A stretch of 64,000 nucleotides of DNA, taken from NCBI RefSeq assembly GCF_000812565.1, contig NZ_JTAM01000007.1, positions 100,970 through 164,969 of the forward strand, given 5' to 3'. The translations under genes were made by a program, and so were the position numbers. Under the pieces are notes generated by a model. That model did not search any database. It saw only the letters and a program-made list of their open reading frames with translations, and was not told the DNA's origin. Of the stretch, positions 42,919 through 52,107 are shown one piece after another (positions within the stretch are counted from its first letter, which is position 1; every line of letters begins with the position of its first letter). Origin of the DNA: Flammeovirga sp. OC4 (lineage in GTDB: Bacteria; Bacteroidota; Bacteroidia; Cytophagales; Flammeovirgaceae).

Positions 42919-43701
42919 TTAAACAAGACTTTTAGAAACCCTCATAATATGTGATAGTTCGTGGGTCTGCTTGCCTTCTCGATTACTAAAAATCCCTTTT
43001 ATATTCAAAATGTCTTCCCTTACAAAATGGGAAGAATGTATAATTTTACCCTCTCCTGAAACAATTCCAACATGCGTAATTCTCCCTTTTTCATTATTAA
43101 AATACGCTAAGTCACCTGCTTTAGCATCGGAGAAAGAGACTTTAGTTCCGATTTCAGCTTGTTGGTAAGCATCTCTAGGCAGAAGAATACCATGTGCACC
43201 CATGACTGTTTGAGCAAAACCAGAACAATCAATTCCAAAAATTGAGCGACCTCCCCATAAATAAGGGACTCCCATATATTTCTCCGCTGTAGTGATGGGG
43301 TGCTCTTCATTTTTTGAAGGTAATACACTATGCAATTGAGCATATTTTAATTGCATAGAGTTACATTTTTCATAATGAAAAGGCAATGTTGATCCTACTG
43401 ATAAATGTATGGTTTTTTGATTGTCAAAAATAGGGTAGATCAAACGTGTAACGACGGGGTGCTCTTCTTTTCTATACCTTTCAGCATATTCTGGAGCTAC
43501 TTCATTATGTTGGCCGAAAGTAATCCAACCTTCATAATTATCCTTGAGCATTTTAATTTTGATCCACTCTTCTTTTTCATCAACGGATAAAACTTTATAC
43601 AATTCGCCATATAACAATTGTGTTGTCATTTCTGATGAATGTGCCGCTTCTCCTCTTACCGCTAGGGTACTATATATACAAAGTCCAAATGTTGGCTTCA
43701 T
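42919..43701 (-). CDS. NlpC/P60-family cell-wall peptidase (C40)
   Basis: 260-residue cysteine peptidase that cleaves peptidoglycan stem peptides. An SH3-like region (residues about 10-75) precedes the catalytic domain (about 135-230), which has the nucleophile Cys159 (GIDCSGFAQT), His210 (ITHVGIVSG) and His222 (IIHSS). A second SH3-like segment may lie around 85-125. There is no clear signal peptide, although the short hydrophobic N-terminus is not decisive. Its start overlaps the stop of the upstream barrel gene by four bases (ATGA), so it is translationally coupled. It is the last gene of the murB operon. Confidence 0.9.
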   Translation of the reverse strand: MKPTFGLCIYSTLAVRGEAAHSSEMTTQLLYGELYKVLSVDEKEEWIKIKMLKDNYEGWITFGQHNEVAPEYAERYRKEEHPVVTRLIYPIFDNQKTIHLSVGSTLPFHYEKCNSMQLKYAQLHSVLPSKNEEHPITTAEKYMGVPYLWGGRSIFGIDCSGFAQTVMGAHGILLPRDAYQQAEIGTKVSFSDAKAGDLAYFNNEKGRITHVGIVSGEGKIIHSSHFVREDILNIKGIFSNREGKQTHELSHIMRVSKSLV

Positions 43702-44366
43702 TGAATTCTATGTTTTTTCTTTGTGGCAAAGCTGATACTTGCTGTAATACTAAAATTGCTTGAAGTATTAGGTACTGTATAAATATCATAATGACTTTCT
43801 ATGTAGAAGTAATTGAGGACAATCTCAAGAGAAATTCTTGGAGTCCAAAAATTACCAAACCCAAGACTTATACCGTATACATTACCATATCCATCAAACT
43901 TTGCCGTATTGTCTTGAACAGTATAAGTAACACGCGTTTTACTTCTCGCATAAGATAACTCTCCAAAAATACCATTTTTTAGGTATTTTCTTACTCTTGG
44001 GCCGCCGCCAATGAAAGTTTCTATGTTTTTATTATCGTAAGTAAAAGATAAAGTTCTCAACCCTCCATGCACAAACCCTCCAATCATTAGCTCATCTATA
44101 ATGAAATATCCTGCGTATAAAGTACCAAAGGCATCCACTAAAATATTACTATTTGTAAAACCCAAATTACGATTTTGATAAGCGAAACCAAGACCATATC
44201 CAAAGCCTGTTAGAATTTGTTTTTTGGAAGTTTGGGTAATAAAGTTTTCATCCTCATCAGAATGAGCGAGCGTTTGTGGTCTATCTTTATCTTGAGCTAC
44301 TCCAGCAAAACTAAAAATAAGAAGATAGATAAAAATAATTGTTGAAAATATTTTCTTGTAGTTCAT
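43698..44366 (-). CDS. Outer-membrane beta-barrel protein
   Basis: 222-residue protein with a signal peptide (residues about 1-24, cleavage after GVAQ). The rest is a run of alternating amphipathic strands, with GFGYGLGFAYQNR, IGGFVHGGLRTLSFTY, FIGGGPRVRKYL and YGISLGFGNFW. This is consistent with a small eight-stranded barrel of the OmpW/OmpA-like outer-membrane type common in Bacteroidota. It starts one base after the K+ channel stop and overlaps the next gene by four bases. Function unknown; the operon context suggests an envelope role. Confidence 0.75.
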   Translation of the reverse strand: MNYKKIFSTIIFIYLLIFSFAGVAQDKDRPQTLAHSDEDENFITQTSKKQILTGFGYGLGFAYQNRNLGFTNSNILVDAFGTLYAGYFIIDELMIGGFVHGGLRTLSFTYDNKNIETFIGGGPRVRKYLKNGIFGELSYARSKTRVTYTVQDNTAKFDGYGNVYGISLGFGNFWTPRISLEIVLNYFYIESHYDIYTVPNTSSNFSITASISFATKKKHRIQ

Positions 44367-45380
44367 CTATACTTTTGATAAGCGTTCTTGAATATACGCT
44401 TTTTCTTCCGAATTTGTCATAATCACCAATACAGATTCACTTTGAAGAACTGTATTAACATCGGGTTTAAATTGCCAATCTTCATTATTTCTGATGGCCA
44501 AAATAAGAGTAGAAGGCAAATTGTGGATTTCTAAGGCTTCAAGTTTTTGACCTGCGAAAGATTCGTTGACATGAATTTCTTCGAGTCTGAAAAAGTCGGT
44601 TTTTTCTCTTCTAATGGCATCAATAAAAGTAGTGATGGTAGGGCGAAGCATTTCCATTGCCATTCTTCTACCTCCAATGGAGTGGGGAGACACTACCTCG
44701 TTTGCACCCACTGAAATTAGTTTTTGTTTGAAAGAAGGAAATTTATTAGCAGAAACAATTCTAGCTGTAGGGTTGAGCTGCCGTGAGGAAAGAGTAGTTA
44801 CTAGATTAATGTTGTCATCGTTAGTACAGACAAATACACCCTCTGCATTTTCAATTCCAGCTGAAATTAATGTATCATCAACGGTACAATCACCCACAAT
44901 ACCGTAAGCATGTTTATATACTTTTCTATGTTTTAGATAAACTTGATTGTCGCTTTCAATAAACACAAAAGCTTTTTCTTTTTTATCTAACTCTTCAGCG
45001 ATTTTAAGTCCAACTCTTCCTAAACCGCAAATGATAAGATGTTTGTCTAGTTTGTTGATCATACGTAAACTTCTTCTTTTGATAAACTCCTCCTGTATGT
45101 GTCCTTCCAAAAAGAAAGCCGACAAAGAAGTGGCAATATAAGTAAAAGTACCGATTCCGCTGAATGCTATAAAAATAGCAAAAAATCTTCCAACGGGATT
45201 ATTGTCTAATGGGATTACTTCACCATAGCCAATGGTTGTGATAGTAATTGCAGTCATAAAGAATGCATCAATTGGGTCTACAGGGGTACTTGATGTAGCC
45301 ATAAAACCAACTGTTCCCATTAGCAAAATAAAGAGAATAACACCAAAGGCCGGTAATATTTTGGATATTATGGGTCTCAT
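44367..45380 (-). CDS. Two-TM potassium channel with RCK/TrkA domain
   Basis: 337-residue cation channel subunit. Two membrane segments (residues about 10-30 and 65-90) flank the pore with the selectivity filter TTIGYGE at 48-54. A cytoplasmic RCK domain starts around 112 with the nucleotide-binding GLGRVG at 119-124, followed by the TrkA-C type domain (about 245-337). The layout resembles MthK-type channels. It is joined to murB upstream and the barrel gene downstream with no gap at either end. Channel and TrkA assignments are firm; the selectivity for K+ is inferred from the filter. Confidence 0.92.
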   Translation of the reverse strand: MRPIISKILPAFGVILFILLMGTVGFMATSSTPVDPIDAFFMTAITITTIGYGEVIPLDNNPVGRFFAIFIAFSGIGTFTYIATSLSAFFLEGHIQEEFIKRRSLRMINKLDKHLIICGLGRVGLKIAEELDKKEKAFVFIESDNQVYLKHRKVYKHAYGIVGDCTVDDTLISAGIENAEGVFVCTNDDNINLVTTLSSRQLNPTARIVSANKFPSFKQKLISVGANEVVSPHSIGGRRMAMEMLRPTITTFIDAIRREKTDFFRLEEIHVNESFAGQKLEALEIHNLPSTLILAIRNNEDWQFKPDVNTVLQSESVLVIMTNSEEKAYIQERLSKV

Positions 45381-46388
45381 CTATAGTATATTCACTTCAG
45401 GTTCGATGCTGATACCAAATTGCGTTTTTACATCTTTTTGAATTTGAAGTGCTAGAGCCCAAGCTTCTTCACCTGTTGCTCCACCATTGTTGACGAGTAC
45501 CAATGCTTGTTTAGGATATGTTCCTACATTTCCTAAAGATTTTCCTTTCCATCCAGCGGTTTGAATCAACCACCCTGCAGGTATCTTAATTGCTTCTTCA
45601 CCTACAATATAATGAGGTGCTTCCGGGTATTTTTCAATGATTTTTAAGGCATCCTTTTTTGGAAGAACGGGATTCTTGAAGAAACTACCACAATTACCAA
45701 TTTCTTTAGGATCTGGTAATTTTGATTCACGAATCTTGATGATCACATTAGCTAAATCAAGAGGAGTAAGGTTTTCGATACCTTGATGCTTAATTTCGTC
45801 TTCAATAGCACCATAACTTGTATTGAAGTGCCAATTTTTATTGAGCTTAATAGTGATAGAGAGAACGGCAATTTTTCCTTTCAACTCATTTTTGAAAATA
45901 CTATTTCTATATCCAAAAGCACATTCCTGATTGCTATATTCAAATGTCTCTTTTTTATCAAAATGATAAAACTCGACTTTTTGTATTACATCTTTTACTT
46001 CAACGCCATAGGCACCAATATTTTGTATAGGACTTGCACCAACGGTTCCAGGAATTAAAGCAAGGTTTTCAATGCCCTGCCAACCTTTTTCTACTGTTTG
46101 CATTACCGTATCATGCCAATTTTCACCGGCACCAATTTTTAATGTAATATGATTATCATCTTCAGAGATGACATCAAAGCCGCTAATTTCATTTTTAATG
46201 ATTAAACCATGGAAATCTTGAGTGAAAAGTATATTGCTTCCACCTCCAAGGATAATGAAGTTTTGATCATTAGGTTTTTGATCAAGGATAGTAGTTAATT
46301 CTTCTTTATTTGAAAAAGTCGTAAAGAAATCAGCATTTACTTTAGCACCAAATGTGTGGTAAGGTAGGAGTGAAATATTTGTTTTCAT
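45381..46388 (-). CDS. murB: UDP-N-acetylenolpyruvoylglucosamine reductase
   Basis: Second step of peptidoglycan precursor synthesis: reduces UDP-GlcNAc-enolpyruvate to UDP-MurNAc with FAD and NADPH. Length is 335 residues. Motifs are PYHTFGAKVNADFF at the N-terminus, FIILGGGSNILFTQDF in the FAD site, LALIPGTVGASPIQNIGAYG, FGYRNSIFKN (catalytic region), and GSFFKNP. The long C-terminal domain indicates the E. coli-like type I enzyme. The next gene downstream begins immediately after the stop codon, so murB heads an operon with the K+ channel, a barrel protein and an NlpC/P60 peptidase. Confidence 0.96.
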   Translation of the reverse strand: MKTNISLLPYHTFGAKVNADFFTTFSNKEELTTILDQKPNDQNFIILGGGSNILFTQDFHGLIIKNEISGFDVISEDDNHITLKIGAGENWHDTVMQTVEKGWQGIENLALIPGTVGASPIQNIGAYGVEVKDVIQKVEFYHFDKKETFEYSNQECAFGYRNSIFKNELKGKIAVLSITIKLNKNWHFNTSYGAIEDEIKHQGIENLTPLDLANVIIKIRESKLPDPKEIGNCGSFFKNPVLPKKDALKIIEKYPEAPHYIVGEEAIKIPAGWLIQTAGWKGKSLGNVGTYPKQALVLVNNGGATGEEAWALALQIQKDVKTQFGISIEPEVNIL

Positions 46389-46403
46389 AGGTCTTTAAAA
46401 AAT

Positions 46404-46448
46404 AAGGCGTCAGGTTGTATTTTCGAATTGAAATCAACCCAACGCCTT
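46404..46448 (-). terminator. Terminator after mpl
   Basis: AAGGCGT (46404-46410) pairs with ACGCCTT (46442-46448), extended by GGTTG/CAACC (46413-46417 with 46435-46439). A T-rich tract follows on the minus strand. It separates mpl from the murB operon. Confidence 0.85.
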
Positions 46449-46473
46449 GTATTATTATTGGTAGTGAGAAGTA

Positions 46474-47838
46474 CTATTTAGTAATTTCTTCCACTAGCTC
46501 ATCAATTGGCATTTTGTTGAATTGTCCAGAAGACATTAGCAATAGGTTCTTCTTATTCCAGTCAATCTCTAATAATCTTTTTTGAAGAGCTTTCTCATCT
46601 GTAAAAACTTCTACATTTTTTTGTTTGAAAGCGTTGAAAACATCTTCTTTCGTGATTGAACTTAGACCTTTGTTTTCTACTACTTTAGGGTTAAAATAGA
46701 CCAAAGGAATATCCGCTTCCTTGAGTGTTTTTTCATACTCTGTTAAGAAAGAAGAAGTAAGACTACTAAAGGTATGTAATTCCAAACAAGCTACAAGCTT
46801 TTCTTTAGAATATTGCTTTGCTACGGCATGTACAGTGGCTTGAACTTTTGACGGTGAATGTGCAAAGTCTCTAAATACTTTTGTATTAGGAGTCTCTTTG
46901 AGTAATTGCATTCTTAGTGCAGCTCCCTCAAAAGAAGCAATCGCTTCGATGAATTCATCCTTGCTTACATTAAGACGCTTACACACTTCCATTGCAGCAG
47001 ACATGTTTTGCAAATTATGATCACCAAATACTTTCGTTTCAGTGTTTACATGTCCTGCAGTGATAATTGTTTTGCCATCTTTTACCTTCGACTTTAATTT
47101 GTCGTAAGGGATAACGTCAACATCGCCTGATATATCGAGTCTTTTGACTAATTTCTTTAAAACTTTATCATCAGCACTGTAAATAATTACACCTGCTTTT
47201 GGAGAATTTTCTACGAATAACTCAAATTGTTTTTCATAATCTTCATATTTAGGATATACGTTTACGTGATCCCATGCTATGCCAGTGATAACTCCAATAT
47301 GATGATGATAATTTAAAAACTTAGGTTTTGAATCCAATGGAGAAGATAAGTATTCGTCACCTTCTAGGATTACAACAGGAGCACTATCTGTAATTTTTAC
47401 AGGTCTTTCTACACCTTTCAACGCAGCTCCTACAAGATAATCACATTCGATATTCCAATAGTTAAGAACATGAATGATCATTGATGTTACAGACGTCTTA
47501 CCATGACTTCCAGCCACAACAACACGTTGCTTATTCTTAGTCTGAGAGTAGATATATTCAGGGAAAGAATAAATATTAAGTCCTAATTGTTTAGCTTTTA
47601 CTAATTCTGGATTGTCTTTTTGAGCGTGCATACCCAAAATTACAGCGTTGATATCGTTTGTAATTTTTTCAGGGTGCCATCCCATTTCAGCAGGAAGTAA
47701 ATCGAATTCCTTAAGGTTAGAATATGCAGGTTCATATATGTGATCATCAGAACCACTCACGTTGTAACCTTTTTGCTGTAATGTGATTGCTAGGTTGTGC
47801 ATAATGCTTCCACCTATTGCAATAAAATGAACTCTCAT
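46474..47838 (-). CDS. mpl: Mur-ligase-family peptidoglycan recycling enzyme (Mpl-type)
   Basis: 454-residue Mur ligase family protein. The N-terminal Rossmann part has FIAIGGSIMHNLAITLQQKG. The ATP P-loop is VVVAGSHGKTSVTSMI (around residues 107-122). VILEGDEYLSSPLDSKPKF fits UDP-MurNAc:L-Ala-gamma-D-Glu-meso-DAP ligase (Mpl) better than MurC, where this region differs. Mpl reattaches recycled tripeptide to UDP-MurNAc. The C-terminal domain (about 300-454) has RDFAHSPSKVQATVHAV. A TAAATTTG promoter is at 47928-47935. The window also carries murB, MltF-like and NlpC/P60 genes, all wall-related. MurC remains a possible alternative. Confidence 0.85.
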   Translation of the reverse strand: MRVHFIAIGGSIMHNLAITLQQKGYNVSGSDDHIYEPAYSNLKEFDLLPAEMGWHPEKITNDINAVILGMHAQKDNPELVKAKQLGLNIYSFPEYIYSQTKNKQRVVVAGSHGKTSVTSMIIHVLNYWNIECDYLVGAALKGVERPVKITDSAPVVILEGDEYLSSPLDSKPKFLNYHHHIGVITGIAWDHVNVYPKYEDYEKQFELFVENSPKAGVIIYSADDKVLKKLVKRLDISGDVDVIPYDKLKSKVKDGKTIITAGHVNTETKVFGDHNLQNMSAAMEVCKRLNVSKDEFIEAIASFEGAALRMQLLKETPNTKVFRDFAHSPSKVQATVHAVAKQYSKEKLVACLELHTFSSLTSSFLTEYEKTLKEADIPLVYFNPKVVENKGLSSITKEDVFNAFKQKNVEVFTDEKALQKRLLEIDWNKKNLLLMSSGQFNKMPIDELVEEITK

Positions 47839-47927
47839 GTATATCTATTGTAGAATAAAATAATTCAAATAATATGATGTATTCAAAGTAAACATAAAAA
47901 GGAAGCCCTTCTTTTACTTTTGAAGTG

Positions 47928-47935
47928 CAAATTTA
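47928..47935 (-). promoter_or_regulatory. Promoter -7 element for mpl
   Basis: The minus strand reads TAAATTTG, matching TAnnTTTG, 90 bases before the mpl start. Confidence 0.5.
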
Positions 47936-48179
47936 TTAAATTTTGACGAATAGACTACTATTCATATTGAAATCAATCCATCATATTGTAAATCTTTATA
48001 AATAACATCTAATTTGTTCATCTAGAAATAATGATAATCCGTATTTGATTATTGAAATATTGTATAGGGCATAAACAAGTTGTTATAGGAATCTTTTTAA
48101 GATCAATAATTTAGTATACGATATGACACTTATTTGAAGATCTATTCGAATAAAACCTAAATTTTAGAATAAATCTCCT

Positions 48180-48187
48180 TAATTTTG
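48180..48187 (+). promoter_or_regulatory. Promoter -7 element for dnaB, nearly touching the start codon
   Basis: TAATTTTG matches TAnnTTTG and ends only 5 bases before the dnaB ATG at 48193. Transcription would start at or next to the start codon, so the mRNA may be leaderless. Confidence 0.45.
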
Positions 48188-48192
48188 TACCC

Positions 48193-49875
48193 ATGGAGAA
48201 GTCTAGTAGTAAAAGTAGTTTAATTCAATCTGCTTTTAATCAAAATAAACCAGACAATGTAGGTCTAGAATTAATGAATGCTAAAAAAAGACCATGTGAC
48301 CACGAGTTGGAACGTGTGACCTTGGGTGCATTAATTTTAGAGAAGGAAGCCCTCAATGAAGTAATTGAGGTGCTGAAGACGGATACTTTTGATAGAGAAG
48401 CACATCAATATATATATAATGCAATCGTAGGGATTTTCAACAGAAGTGAACCTGTTGATCATATGACGATTGTGACAGAACTTAGAAAATCAGGGGAGTT
48501 AGAGAAAGTAGGGGGAGTAAGTTATATAGCTCGTCTTACACAAAGTGTAACCTCTTCTGCCAATGTTCTTCACTATGCACGTATTTTACAGGAATATTCG
48601 ATCAAAAGAAAACTGATCAACGTTTCAAATGAGATTCAAGTAAAAGCATATGAGGATACCACTGATGTTTTTGATCTTTTAGATAAGATGGAAACCTCAC
48701 TTTTTGAAGTGTCAGAAGAAAATGTACGTAAAAACTACATGGGCATGAATGAAGTAGTGAAGGAGGTTTTCCATGAACTGGAAGAACTAAGAGACAATGA
48801 TAATGATTTTACAGGTGTTCCTTCTGGATTTACGAACCTTGATAGGGTTACTTCAGGGTGGCAGCCTTCTGATTTGATCATTATTGCGGCTCGTCCAGCG
48901 ATGGGTAAAACAGCTTTTATTTTATCAGCTTGTAGAAACGCATCCGTTGGTTTTGGAAAACCTACCGCAATTTTCTCTCTGGAGATGTCTGCAGCACAGT
49001 TGGTAAAACGTTTGGTTTCCGCTGAAGCAGAGTTGGAAAGTGAGAAATTGAAGAAAGGTAATCTGACGGATGAGGAGTGGAGACGTCTAGTAGATAAAAC
49101 ATCTAGTTTGTCTTCAGCACCAATCTATATTGATGATACGCCAGCACTTACGGTACTTGAATTAAGAGCCAAATGTAGAAGGTTAAAAGCACAACATGAT
49201 ATCCAAATGATTGTGATTGATTACCTTCAGCTGATGAGTGGAGGTGATAGTAAATCGAAGGGTAACCGTGAACAGGAAATTGCCTTTATTTCTCGATCGT
49301 TGAAACAAATTGCAAAGGAACTAAATGTGCCTGTAATAGCCCTTTCTCAGTTGAGTCGTGCCGTAGAAACCAGAGGAGGAGATAAGAGACCACAGCTTTC
49401 CGATCTTCGTGAATCAGGATCGATTGAGCAAGATGCCGATATGGTAATGTTCTTATACCGTCCTGAATATTACGGTTTAGATGAGGATGAAGAAGGCAAT
49501 TCAACAAAAGGTATGGGTGAGGTGATCATTTCTAAAAACCGTAGTGGTGGCTTGGAAAATGTTCGCTTGAAATTTATTGGTCAGTACACCAAGTTTGCAG
49601 ATTGGGAGGACGGATCGTTTATGTCAACTGAAGATATGATGTCAGGTATGCACGGTGGTTTTGCTGGCGCTCCTGCTATTCCATCAAGTCTTCCAGAAGC
49701 AGGTGGTAATATGCCAGGCGAAGTCACTTTTGATCAAATGAATGCCATGCCTCCAGATATCGATTTTAATGAAGGTGGGGATGATGGAGGACAAGAGTTT
49801 CAGACGCTTCCATCAAAATTGAATAGAGATAACGATGGTGGGGCACCTCCTCCGTCAAATGATCCTCCTTTCTAA
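48193..49875 (+). CDS. dnaB: Replicative DNA helicase DnaB
   Basis: Hexameric helicase that unwinds DNA at the replication fork. The 560-residue protein has the N-terminal DnaB domain (residues about 35-140), a linker, and the RecA-like ATPase domain with Walker A ARPAMGKT at 233-240, the Walker B VIDYLQLMSG, and RESGSIEQDADMVMFLYRPE near the C-terminus. The last about 80 residues are low-complexity, rich in Gly, Pro and acidic residues, longer than in E. coli DnaB (471). No intein. ATG at 48193 directly follows a promoter -7 element; a later start would cut into the conserved domain. Ends in a terminator at 49888-49926. Confidence 0.97.
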   Translation: MEKSSSKSSLIQSAFNQNKPDNVGLELMNAKKRPCDHELERVTLGALILEKEALNEVIEVLKTDTFDREAHQYIYNAIVGIFNRSEPVDHMTIVTELRKSGELEKVGGVSYIARLTQSVTSSANVLHYARILQEYSIKRKLINVSNEIQVKAYEDTTDVFDLLDKMETSLFEVSEENVRKNYMGMNEVVKEVFHELEELRDNDNDFTGVPSGFTNLDRVTSGWQPSDLIIIAARPAMGKTAFILSACRNASVGFGKPTAIFSLEMSAAQLVKRLVSAEAELESEKLKKGNLTDEEWRRLVDKTSSLSSAPIYIDDTPALTVLELRAKCRRLKAQHDIQMIVIDYLQLMSGGDSKSKGNREQEIAFISRSLKQIAKELNVPVIALSQLSRAVETRGGDKRPQLSDLRESGSIEQDADMVMFLYRPEYYGLDEDEEGNSTKGMGEVIISKNRSGGLENVRLKFIGQYTKFADWEDGSFMSTEDMMSGMHGGFAGAPAIPSSLPEAGGNMPGEVTFDQMNAMPPDIDFNEGGDDGGQEFQTLPSKLNRDNDGGAPPPSNDPPF

Positions 49876-49887
49876 ATTATTATATAT

Positions 49888-49926
49888 AAAAATGGCTATT
49901 AGTTTAAAAATCTGGTAGCCATTTTT
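49888..49926 (+). terminator. Terminator after dnaB
   Basis: An 11-bp stem (AAAAATGGCTA at 49888-49898 with 49916-49926) with a 17-base loop; the right arm ends in a T-run. Confidence 0.85.
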
Positions 49927-49978
49927 TAATTCTTGTTGAAGTTCAATACTTTTAAAATAGTATCTTTATTCAATAAAC

Positions 49979-50342
49979 ATGTGTAATTCACGCTATATAA
50001 ATCCTTTTACGGATTTCGGTTTTAAGAAGATATTTGGTGAAGAATCTAATAAGGATATTCTTATCAATTTTTTTAAATGCTGTATTACCTGCGGAAGATC
50101 AAATTAAGATTTGACTTATAAGTCAACTGAACATCTTCCAAAAAATGATACAGACCATAAGGCTATTTATGATTTATATTGTGAGAATTAGAAAGGTGAA
50201 AAGTTTATTGTTGAATTGCAGAGAGCTTCTCAGAAATTTTTCAAGGATAGAACAATTCATTATTCTAGTTTCCCTATACAAGAACAGGCTGAAAGGGACA
50301 GGGCTATCTATTGTTGAATTAAAAGAGATAGCTAATCAATAA
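49979..50342 (+). pseudogene. Decayed Rpn-family PD-(D/E)XK nuclease/putative transposase
   Basis: The plus strand carries scattered pieces of the Rpn/transposase family. The start is MCNSRYINPFTDFGFKKIFG from ATG 49979, followed in other frames by LNAVLPAEDQIK, DLTYKSTEHLPKND, then DLYCEN, a stop (TAG), KGEKFIVELQRASQKFF with the conserved VELQ of the nuclease fold, and DRTIHYSSF. At least two frameshifts, an in-frame stop and an internal deletion separate them, and the end (IVELKEIANQ) is in another frame. The intact family is about 280-310 residues; here only about 120 remain. A clear relic of a mobile gene family, sitting between dnaB and pafA. Confidence 0.8.
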
Positions 50343-50383
50343 TAAAAAGGCTACAAGGTTATCGACCTTGTAGCCTTTTTATT
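50341..50383. terminator. Strong terminator after pafA
   Basis: A perfect 19-bp stem (50341-50359 with 50365-50383) with a 5-base loop, 17 bases after the pafA stop. It begins directly at the end of the Rpn relic. Confidence 0.9.
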
Positions 50384-50400
50384 ATAAATCAATTTGTAAT

Positions 50401-52068
50401 TTACTTCAAAGGAATCAAAATAGGATTAGAGTAACAACCGGAAGGATAGTTCATATTCAAGAATGAACAAATTGTTGGTGCGATCTCTGTTACAGTGTGA
50501 GGTGCATGTGTTTCTCCAGCTTTAATATTCCAACCATAGAATAAAATAGGAACATGAGTGTCATATTTATAAGGAGAAAAGTGTGTAGTACCTGCAGGTC
50601 CGTAATCTACATAATGTGATCTTAGAACACCAAATACATCTGGCGAGAATCTAGGATTAAAAGCATTGTAAATTAAACCTTTATATCCTTGAGAATACTC
50701 ATTGCGTTCTAAATCTTTACCTAACAAAGCATGAGTATATTGTGGTAATTCCATAAATGCTTCAGCTGTTGCTTTTTGAACTTCTTCTAAGTCAAGCCCT
50801 TTTTCTTTAATGAATTCTCTATCCAAATAAAGTTGACCAGAGTAGTTGGAAGCAACATATTTACCTTCGCCGAATCGTGCATTTAAAGCCTTTTCAATGT
50901 ATTCGGTATCTTCTTTACTCTTAATGTTTTTTGCTTCAAAATTCATTCTATCACGCATAAATGCAGCGTTTTGAGCTCCAGCGTGATCGGCAGTTAAGAA
51001 AATAACATATTGGCCTTTACCAACTTTTTGATCTAAATGATTAATTAAAGTGGCAATTTCCTGATCTAGTTTGATATACATATCCTGTACTTCAATAGAT
51101 TGAGGACCATAAGCGTGACCTGCATAATCGGTAGAAGAGTAGCTTACTGCAAGTAAATCAGTGAAGTTATCCTGACCCATATTTTCATTATCAATAACAC
51201 TCATTGCCATTTCAGTTACAATAGTATTACCATAAGGAGTGCCTTTAATGATATCGTATTTTTTACCAGTCTTTGCTCTTACTCTATCAGCTACTACTGC
51301 TTTTTTGATACTGTAAGGGAAAGTCGGTTTGTCTTTTCCAGGAAACAAAGATTCGTAAGGTGTATCATCTTCTGTTGAAGCAGTGTATTCTTCGATAGGC
51401 AAAGAAAGTGTCCAATCAGATTTCATATATTGATCGATAGGTCGGTTTTTACCTTCATTTAAAGCTGTTACCCAATCTGGCAATTGATCAATGTAAAAAG
51501 AAGAAGTAATCCAATTACCATTCTTTTCATCTAACCAATAAGCGGCATCTGCTTTATGCCCAGCAGGAAGAACAGCAGATCTATCTTTAATAGAAACACT
51601 GATCACTTTTGATCTGAAATTACTCGCCCATTTCAATTCATCTGATAAGTTAGTTACCGCAAGACGATAAGGTGATTTTTGCCCATTCTTACTGTCAGAT
51701 CCTACTGTTTGGTATCTCTTGTCATCTACACAATAGACTGATTTACGTAATTCTCTATCATAGAAATTATTATTGACAATAGAGTGGTACGCAGGTGAAG
51801 TACCCGAATAAACAGAAGCATGACCTGGCCCGGTTACCGTTGGGGCGTAATTGTATTGGCCGTTTCTGACGTTATAACCATCGTTGACTAGTTTCTTAAA
51901 ACCATCTTGTCCAAAGCTATCCCAATATCTTGAGATATAATCGTACTTCATTTGATCAACAATAATTCCTACAACAACTTTGGGTTTGTCTTCTGTAAAC
52001 TGAGCAAAAGCACTCAGTATACTCGTCCCCATAAGGACGGAGGTGATCAGTAATTTTTTGATGTTCAT
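50401..52068 (-). CDS. pafA: PafA-like alkaline phosphatase
   Basis: Periplasmic phosphomonoesterase of the PafA class, important for phosphate release in Bacteroidota. The 555-residue protein has a signal peptide (residues 1-22). The metal and catalytic residues are visible: Asp38 in VDQMKYDY and the nucleophile Thr79 in APTVTGPGHAS, at the same position as in described PafA. STDYAGHAYGP and LTADHAGA supply further metal ligands. The C-terminal half has NPRFSPDVFGVLRSHYV and DTHVPILFYGW. Upstream there are two AACATGTT palindromes (52108-52133), a possible operator. Single gene with a strong terminator. A nucleotide-pyrophosphatase activity is less likely given the PafA-like motifs. Confidence 0.9.
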   Translation of the reverse strand: MNIKKLLITSVLMGTSILSAFAQFTEDKPKVVVGIIVDQMKYDYISRYWDSFGQDGFKKLVNDGYNVRNGQYNYAPTVTGPGHASVYSGTSPAYHSIVNNNFYDRELRKSVYCVDDKRYQTVGSDSKNGQKSPYRLAVTNLSDELKWASNFRSKVISVSIKDRSAVLPAGHKADAAYWLDEKNGNWITSSFYIDQLPDWVTALNEGKNRPIDQYMKSDWTLSLPIEEYTASTEDDTPYESLFPGKDKPTFPYSIKKAVVADRVRAKTGKKYDIIKGTPYGNTIVTEMAMSVIDNENMGQDNFTDLLAVSYSSTDYAGHAYGPQSIEVQDMYIKLDQEIATLINHLDQKVGKGQYVIFLTADHAGAQNAAFMRDRMNFEAKNIKSKEDTEYIEKALNARFGEGKYVASNYSGQLYLDREFIKEKGLDLEEVQKATAEAFMELPQYTHALLGKDLERNEYSQGYKGLIYNAFNPRFSPDVFGVLRSHYVDYGPAGTTHFSPYKYDTHVPILFYGWNIKAGETHAPHTVTEIAPTICSFLNMNYPSGCYSNPILIPLK

Positions 52069-52107
52069 TTAAATAGTATTCTTTAGAAATTATATTGGAT
52101 TGTAGTC

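Larger units (their letters stand above)
47839..48192. other. 354-bp divergent promoter region of mpl and dnaB
   Basis: Holds the mpl -7 element (47928-47935) and the dnaB -7 element (48180-48187). No gene seen between; the remainder is AT-rich. Confidence 0.55.
49876..50400. other. 525-bp region between dnaB and pafA
   Basis: Holds the dnaB terminator (49888-49926), the Rpn-family relic (49979-50342) and the pafA terminator (50341-50383). No intact gene. Confidence 0.65.

Noticed and set aside
50145..50342. 65-residue open frame after dnaB
   Set aside because: It lies entirely in a shifted frame of the Rpn-family relic; the conserved family sequence is in the other frames.
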